Source: JACCQS01 sp963766765
GTDB lineage: Bacteria > Actinomycetota > Actinomycetes > Mycobacteriales > Geodermatophilaceae
Reading direction: 5' to 3'
Assembly: GCA_963766765.1 (NCBI GenBank)
Contig: CAVYBR010000003.1
Span: 1-64,000 of the forward strand
DNA: 64,000 nt
Shown piece after piece: positions 60,008-64,000 of this stretch (within the stretch, counting starts at the first letter, position 1; each line of letters begins with the position of its first letter). The notes beneath the pieces were generated by a model. The model worked only from the letters and a program-made list of their open reading frames with translations. It made no database searches and was not told where the DNA came from. Position numbers and translations under genes: made by a program.

Positions 60008-60752
60008 GGGTCCGCCCTCCGTCGACGTAGACGACCTGGCCGGTCGTGTAGGCCAGCCGCGGTGAGGAGAACATCAGCACCGGTCCGACGACATCGCTCG
60101 GAGCGGCCAGGCGGCCAGCCGGGACCTTTGCGGTCAGGGCGGCCAGTCGCCCGGGTACCGCGACGTATTCGGCGGTCAGCGGGGTCAACGCGTATCCGGG
60201 TGCGACCGCGTTGACGTTGATCCCATCCGCCGCCCACTCGATTGCCATGACCCGCATCAGTTGGTTGAGCGCACCCTTGCTCGCCGCATACGCAGCGTGG
60301 TGGGGATGGGCCAACTGGGCCGACACCGACGAGATGAAAACCAGACTGCCGCGCTGCGACTGTCGCATCACCTCCGCGGCCGCACGCCCGAGCCAGAGGC
60401 AACTCGTGGTGTTCACCGCTTGGATCTCGGCCCATTCCTGCGGCGAGATCTCATCCAGCGGCGTACGCCGGTTGATCCCAGCGGCATGCACCAGGATGTC
60501 GAGGCCATCCAGCGCTGCCGCGGCAGCGGATACCGCCTCGGTACATGCCGCTTCGGTGCTGATGTCCACGAGATGGGTGCGAACGGCGCCCGGCGGTTGC
60601 GCAGCCTGAACCTTGGCCAGCCGCTCACTGTCGCGGTCGAGCACGAACAGCCGGGAGCCCACTGACGCGAACGCCTCCACGAGTGCCTCACCGAAACCGC
60701 CGGCTCCGACGAGCAGCACGCGGCTTCCGCGCAGACCCAGCCAGTCGCTCAT
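60000..60752 (-). CDS. SDR family oxidoreductase
   Basis: A 250-residue classical SDR. The cofactor loop is VGAGGFGEALVEAFAS (in place of the usual TGxxxGxG), followed by LVHAAGINRRTPLDE and the catalytic Ser/Tyr/Lys in FISSVSAQLAHPHHAAYAASKGAL. The C-terminus is GQVVYVDGGRTLD. It probably oxidises a hydroxyl of the imported substrate. It overlaps the IclR gene and the amidohydrolase gene (ATGA). Confidence 0.9.
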   Translation of the reverse strand: MSDWLGLRGSRVLLVGAGGFGEALVEAFASVGSRLFVLDRDSERLAKVQAAQPPGAVRTHLVDISTEAACTEAVSAAAAALDGLDILVHAAGINRRTPLDEISPQEWAEIQAVNTTSCLWLGRAAAEVMRQSQRGSLVFISSVSAQLAHPHHAAYAASKGALNQLMRVMAIEWAADGINVNAVAPGYALTPLTAEYVAVPGRLAALTAKVPAGRLAAPSDVVGPVLMFSSPRLAYTTGQVVYVDGGRTLD

Positions 60753-61636
60753 GACTGCCCGTCCTGACTGTTGGAGCGGAGGCCGGGCTCGCTGCTCGGG
60801 TGGTCCGAGCGGACGGCGACCAGGTCGCCGACACCGTCTCCGGGCAGCGCAGCGCCGCTGATCGGCTGGGTGAAGCCAAGCCGTACCGAGATCGTCGACG
60901 CACACTCCTTGAGCGGAATCAGGAAGCGCTCGACCAGTTCATCCAGAGTCCAGCGCGTTGCCGGGACTGCCAGATTGGCCGCGGCCACGACCGCGCCGGT
61001 GCGATCGAGGATCGGTACGGCGATGGAGCGCAGTCCGTACTCGAGTTCCTCGTCCTGGCTTCCCCACTGGCGGCTACGGATGACGTTCAACTCGGCTACC
61101 AGCGTGTGCCGATCACGGATGGCCTTCGGTCCGCGAGCCGCGGTGAAGTCCAGGCGGTTGAGCCGATCCGCCAGCAGCGACTCGGACAGGTAGGCCAGCA
61201 GCAACTTGCCCATGGAGGTCGCCGAGGCCGGCAGCCGGGACCCGACGCGGATGTTGGCGGTGACCAGGTCTGCGTTACGTACCCGGAGCAGATAGCGCGT
61301 CTCGACGTCGTCGAGGACCCCGAGATTGACCGTCTCCATCGTGGTGCGCGCGAGTTCGCGAAGCGGTTCGTCAGCGGCTTGGACGACGTCGAGTCCATCC
61401 AGAGCCGCGAATCCGAGGCGGAGAACCCCCAGCGAGGGGCGGTACTCGCCGGTCTCCACCTGTTCCAGGAACGACTCTGCGACCAGCGTCCGAACCATGC
61501 GCAGGACCGTCGGCAGCGGCAATGCCGTACGCCGGGCGATCTCAGTGAGCGGGAGCTGTGCGGGCGGGTCCTCAAAGCACCTCAGCACCTGCAATCCGCG
61601 GGCGAGGGACTTGACCTGGTAGTCACGATCGGCCAA
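60749..61636 (-). CDS. IclR family transcriptional regulator, first gene of the large operon
   Basis: A 295-residue regulator. The winged helix runs through VKSLARGLQVLRCFEDPP and LTEIARRTALPLPTVLRMVRTLVAESF; the effector domain has VGSRLPASATSMGKLLLAYL and YGLRSIAVPILDRTGAVVAAANLA. TTG 61636 gives the family-typical MADRDYQVKSLARGL and sits five bases after AAGGAG. An ATG at 61663 would place the palindrome inside the coding region and lacks a ribosome site. The C-terminal 35 residues (GAALPGDGVGDLVAVRSDHPS) are extra. It probably controls itself and the downstream catabolic genes. Confidence 0.9.
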   Translation of the reverse strand: MADRDYQVKSLARGLQVLRCFEDPPAQLPLTEIARRTALPLPTVLRMVRTLVAESFLEQVETGEYRPSLGVLRLGFAALDGLDVVQAADEPLRELARTTMETVNLGVLDDVETRYLLRVRNADLVTANIRVGSRLPASATSMGKLLLAYLSESLLADRLNRLDFTAARGPKAIRDRHTLVAELNVIRSRQWGSQDEELEYGLRSIAVPILDRTGAVVAAANLAVPATRWTLDELVERFLIPLKECASTISVRLGFTQPISGAALPGDGVGDLVAVRSDHPSSEPGLRSNSQDGQS

Positions 61637-61646
61637 TTTCACTCCT

Positions 61647-61692
61647 TGAAAGTGGACTTTCATTATTTCCAGGCCGGAGCTACACCCGTCAA
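61647..61692 (-). promoter_or_regulatory. Promoter with palindromic operator of the large operon
   Basis: On the minus strand TTGACG (61692-61687) is followed after 19 bases by AATAAT (61667-61662), a good -10 box. Immediately downstream TGAAAGT-CC-ACTTTCA (61662-61647) is a perfect 7-2-7 palindrome that covers the expected transcription start. This is the classic position for an IclR repressor. The ribosome site and TTG start follow directly. Confidence 0.7.
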
Positions 61693-61985
61693 GAGTGACG
61701 CCGATCACAGCGGTCCCCGGTGGAGGGTTCAGGGGACCCGTACGTAGGTCCGGTTCGGTCCTCGCCGCAGAGGACTGGTCGGCAGCTACGCGCGTCCGGG
61801 CGATCTGGCCGACGACTTGGGCCTTGATGGTGGGCCGGCTGCGTTCCGGGTCCGCGACGAACCCGTCTCAGACCGGCCGGGTCCGCTCCCGCGGCATCAG
61901 CCGGGCACTGGCACAGAACCTCGAATGACCATCCAAACCGCACACCCGGGTCAGAGTCTGTATCGGCGAATCCCGGTCAGGAACC
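61693..61985. other. Intergenic stretch without a confident gene
   Basis: About 290 bases lie between the upstream edge of the operon promoter and the stop of the next IclR gene. Short open frames exist on both strands, for example 61695-61928 (+), but none has a family match, ribosome site or codon pattern that convinces me. It may contain gene debris. Confidence 0.5.
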
Positions 61986-62804
61986 TCAGGCCGGTGCGTC
62001 TGTCACGCGGTCGACGTAGCCCATCTCCGACGAGACCTCGAGCGCGGCACGTGCGGCCAGCGCACCGCACTCTTGCAGTCGCCCGGCGGGGAACCGGTCG
62101 GTAGGACCGCAAATCGACAAGGATCCGAACACCTCGCCCGACGCCAGCCGGATGGCCGCAGCCGCGCTCGCCGCCCCTACCTGACGCTCACCGAAGCTGA
62201 TTGCGTAGCCCTGGCGCCGTACCAGTTCGACCTCGTCGCGCAGGTGATCGACCGACGTGATCGTCGCTTTGGTGAGTGGGGTCAGCTCGACCTCCGCGAG
62301 GTACTCGGCGATCTCGTCGTCCTGCAGGGCGGCCAAGATCGCCTTGGACGACGAGCCGGCGAACAGCGGGTGGAGGCTGCCCAGCGTCACGGTCATGCGG
62401 ATCTCGTGCGGGGAGAGAACCTGGTCGACGTAGACCCGCGACCAGCCCTGCCGCACCGACAGCGTTGCGGTCTCGCCGGTCACATCGACCAGGCGTCGCA
62501 TGTGGCGCCTCGCGACAGACGCGACCTCAACACCCCGAAGGGCCGCGAGTCCGATCATCAGGGCACCGGCCCCGAGGCTATACAGCTTCGTCGTCTCGTC
62601 GAACCGCAAGAACCGGTTGCCGGTGAGTTCCTTGAGGATGCGGTGCGCGACCGCCTTCGGCAGGTCGAGCGTGCGAGCGACGGTGGACACCCCGATCGGT
62701 TCGGGACTGCGCTCGGCGATGAAGCTCAGAACCGCGAGTGCCCGATCAAGGCCGCTGGTCGAGTTCCGGAGGCTGATTGGAGCCATGGGGCCGTCCGTCA
62801 GCAC
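61986..62804 (-). CDS. IclR family transcriptional regulator (second)
   Basis: A 272-residue regulator with winged-helix text STSGLDRALAVLSFIAERSPE and VSTVARTLDLPKAVAHRILKELTG. The effector domain has TVTLGSLHPLFAGSSSKAILAAL and FGERQVGAASAAAAIRLASG. GTG 62804 is chosen because GGAG lies seven bases upstream; an ATG at 62786 would shorten it by six residues. It is separated from the large operon by about 290 bases and may regulate the neighbouring chimera locus or the operon itself. Confidence 0.85.
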   Translation of the reverse strand: MLTDGPMAPISLRNSTSGLDRALAVLSFIAERSPEPIGVSTVARTLDLPKAVAHRILKELTGNRFLRFDETTKLYSLGAGALMIGLAALRGVEVASVARRHMRRLVDVTGETATLSVRQGWSRVYVDQVLSPHEIRMTVTLGSLHPLFAGSSSKAILAALQDDEIAEYLAEVELTPLTKATITSVDHLRDEVELVRRQGYAISFGERQVGAASAAAAIRLASGEVFGSLSICGPTDRFPAGRLQECGALAARAALEVSSEMGYVDRVTDAPA

Positions 62805-62821
62805 GGCGACGCTCCGGCCCG

Positions 62822-62850
62822 GGAGGCGCGCGGACGGCGATCGCGCCTCC
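62822..62850. promoter_or_regulatory. Perfect inverted repeat upstream of the second IclR gene
   Basis: GGAGGCGCG (62822-62830) and CGCGCCTCC (62842-62850) form a 9-base inverted repeat with an 11-base spacer. It begins 18 bases upstream of the IclR start and lies after the chimera's stop. It could be an operator or a terminator hairpin. Confidence 0.45.
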
Positions 62851-62928
62851 GCCTTCTCGACGTCCGGTCGATGCACTCGCTGCCCGAGCGAACCGCGGTG
62901 GCCGACGACGTGCTTGCCGCTCTAGTCA

Positions 62929-63993
62929 TCACGTGATCACCGTCCCGATCATGCTGGTCCCACGAAGGAACTCCCGTGTCGAATCCTCGTCTGAGGCAAG
63001 TTCGCGTAGCCGCAGGATGCGCGCCCGCCTGGCCTCGAGATCCTCAGCGTCGGCGAGCGCACGCGCACCGGTCGTCCTCGGCTGGATCACCTCGATGGCG
63101 AGCTGGCGACGCCGCTCGGCACAGACGCGCACCGCCGCGGCCTCGCCAGTGTCCAGAGCTGTCGCGAGTGCGGACGCTGTCTCCCAGGCGTCGTGCACGC
63201 CTGAATTCAACCCCATGCCACCCGTGGTGCTGCTCAGGTGGGCGGCGTCACCCACGAGCACGCAGCGTCCGAGGTGCAAGGTGGCGGCCACGCGCTGGTG
63301 GCTGCGGTAGAGCTGGTGCTGCCGCCGCTCCTGCGGCCCTTCACCTGGTGCGCACTCACGGCCGAGCAGCGCGCGCATCACCGCGACGTACGAAGGGTGG
63401 GGATCCGACCCGGCGTGGCCGGACGGGTCGCCTGCCGCCGTGTCCGTCGAGACAGCCGCGCGCCAGATGTCCGGCGTCCGGATGAACGACAGCCGTCCGC
63501 GCGGGCCGCTCCAGTAGGAGACCTCGCTCAGGTGGTGGACGTGATTCTCGAATGGGAACGGCGTCGCGACGACGAGGCTCTGATGAGGGTAGGTCCATCC
63601 GGGGAACTCGATCCCCAGGAGCTTTCGTATGGAGCTGTGCGCGCCGTCCGCGGCCACCACCCACGATGCCAGGAACGGGATCATCTCCCCGACCACCTTG
63701 TCTGCGTATCCGCCGTAGTAGCGGACCGCTCCGGCCGCGCGCGCGACCTCCCGCCGGGTGTCGACGAGGGTCTTACCGGTGTTGCCGCTCTCCACCGCGG
63801 TGAGCTCGTCCGCGTGCGACTCGATGAGTTCGGCGATCTCCATCAGAATTCGGCCTCGTCGGGTGCCCGGGGTCCGTGCCCAAGCCTGCTGGGCTGAGCG
63901 GGCGGCATCGAGCGCCTCGTCGATCTCAGCGGCCGACGAGACAGGGACATCAGCCAGGACCTGACCGTCTATCGGGGAGTGAACCAGGCTCAC
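62929..63993 (-). pseudogene. In-frame chimera: aldehyde dehydrogenase N-terminus fused to FAD monooxygenase C-terminus
   Basis: Residues 1-106 are the start of an NAD-dependent aldehyde dehydrogenase (PIDGQVLADVPVSSAAEIDE through RYYGGYADKVVGEMIP). From about residue 108 the text becomes the middle and end of a PheA/TfdB-like flavin monooxygenase, with WVVAADGAHSSIRKLLG and CVLVGDAAHLSSTTGGMGLN. The aldehyde dehydrogenase lacks its catalytic Glu and Cys and cofactor site; the monooxygenase lacks its GxGxxG start. The join is near 63675. The reading frame is kept (354 residues), most likely by a deletion. The GTG at 63993 may not be the true start, since the window ends there. Confidence 0.85.
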
Positions 63994-64000
63994 GGGGTGA

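Noticed and set aside
61695..61928. Small plus-strand open frame between the two IclR genes
   Set aside because: No ribosome site, no family similarity, and its start lies just upstream of the large operon's promoter.
1..64000. CRISPR arrays, tRNA and rRNA genes
   Set aside because: Reading both strands, I saw no regularly spaced repeats and no recognisable tRNA or rRNA sequence; a covariance-model search could still find a divergent RNA.

Overview
The window is GC-rich throughout, with many GTG/TTG starts and tightly overlapping ATGA, GTGA or TGATG gene junctions. Its families (a mycothiol-type maleylpyruvate isomerase domain, BioY, Liv and Dpp transporters, an LAXTG-anchored protein, many IclR regulators) point to a free-living Actinomycetota bacterium. 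I cannot place it below phylum. No rRNA, tRNA, CRISPR array, transposase or integrase was recognised. Positions 1-13277 carry housekeeping and envelope genes, nearly all on the minus strand: a partial SRPBCC protein, a DinB/maleylpyruvate isomerase-type protein, a Bcp-type peroxiredoxin, a DUF1295-plus-cyclopropane-synthase lipid pair, a beta-carbonic anhydrase, an LAXTG surface protein, a ScyD/ScyE-like secreted protein, an LCP-like protein, and a complete livFGHMK operon that ends in a strong hairpin.

Positions 13443-25072 are mixed: bioY, a PRC-barrel protein, a small HTH/Clp-N/DoxX stress-like cluster with a palindromic promoter, gpsA, a metallopeptidase lipoprotein, an AI-2E family exporter and a GlcD-like oxidase. 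This region also holds a frameshifted SDR gene and a decayed DUF2071 gene. Positions 25105-30352 form a 5.1 kb segment with an AAA-ATPase regulator, a divergent methyltransferase and a small ORF. It is bounded by two 160-bp direct repeats of the pntB 3' end, one inside intact pntB and one in a truncated pntB remnant, as expected for a Campbell-type insertion or duplication. pntAB follows.

Positions 33344-41119 are a likely aromatic or heteroaromatic catabolic locus. A divergent amidohydrolase faces an IclR-led operon of CoA-transferase, citryl-CoA-lyase-like enzyme, LigB and LigA ring-cleavage dioxygenase subunits, an MDR oxidoreductase and a MetE-like methyltransferase. Two gene fragments fused by deletion, an OmpR/histidine-kinase pair and a glycosyltransferase follow.

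Positions 45010-61636 are the most striking part: about 16 co-directional, mostly overlapping minus-strand genes starting with an IclR regulator whose promoter carries a perfect palindrome. They encode an SDR, two amidohydrolases (one without metal ligands), a five-part Dpp-type ABC importer, two PIG-L proteins (one canonical, one without its metal site), two TIM-barrel isomerase/epimerases, a DegT aminotransferase and two TPP-dependent enzymes. Together they look like a self-contained route to import and break down an unknown N-acylated amino sugar, aminocyclitol or similar compound. The window ends with another IclR gene and an in-frame chimera of an aldehyde dehydrogenase N-terminus with an FAD monooxygenase C-terminus.
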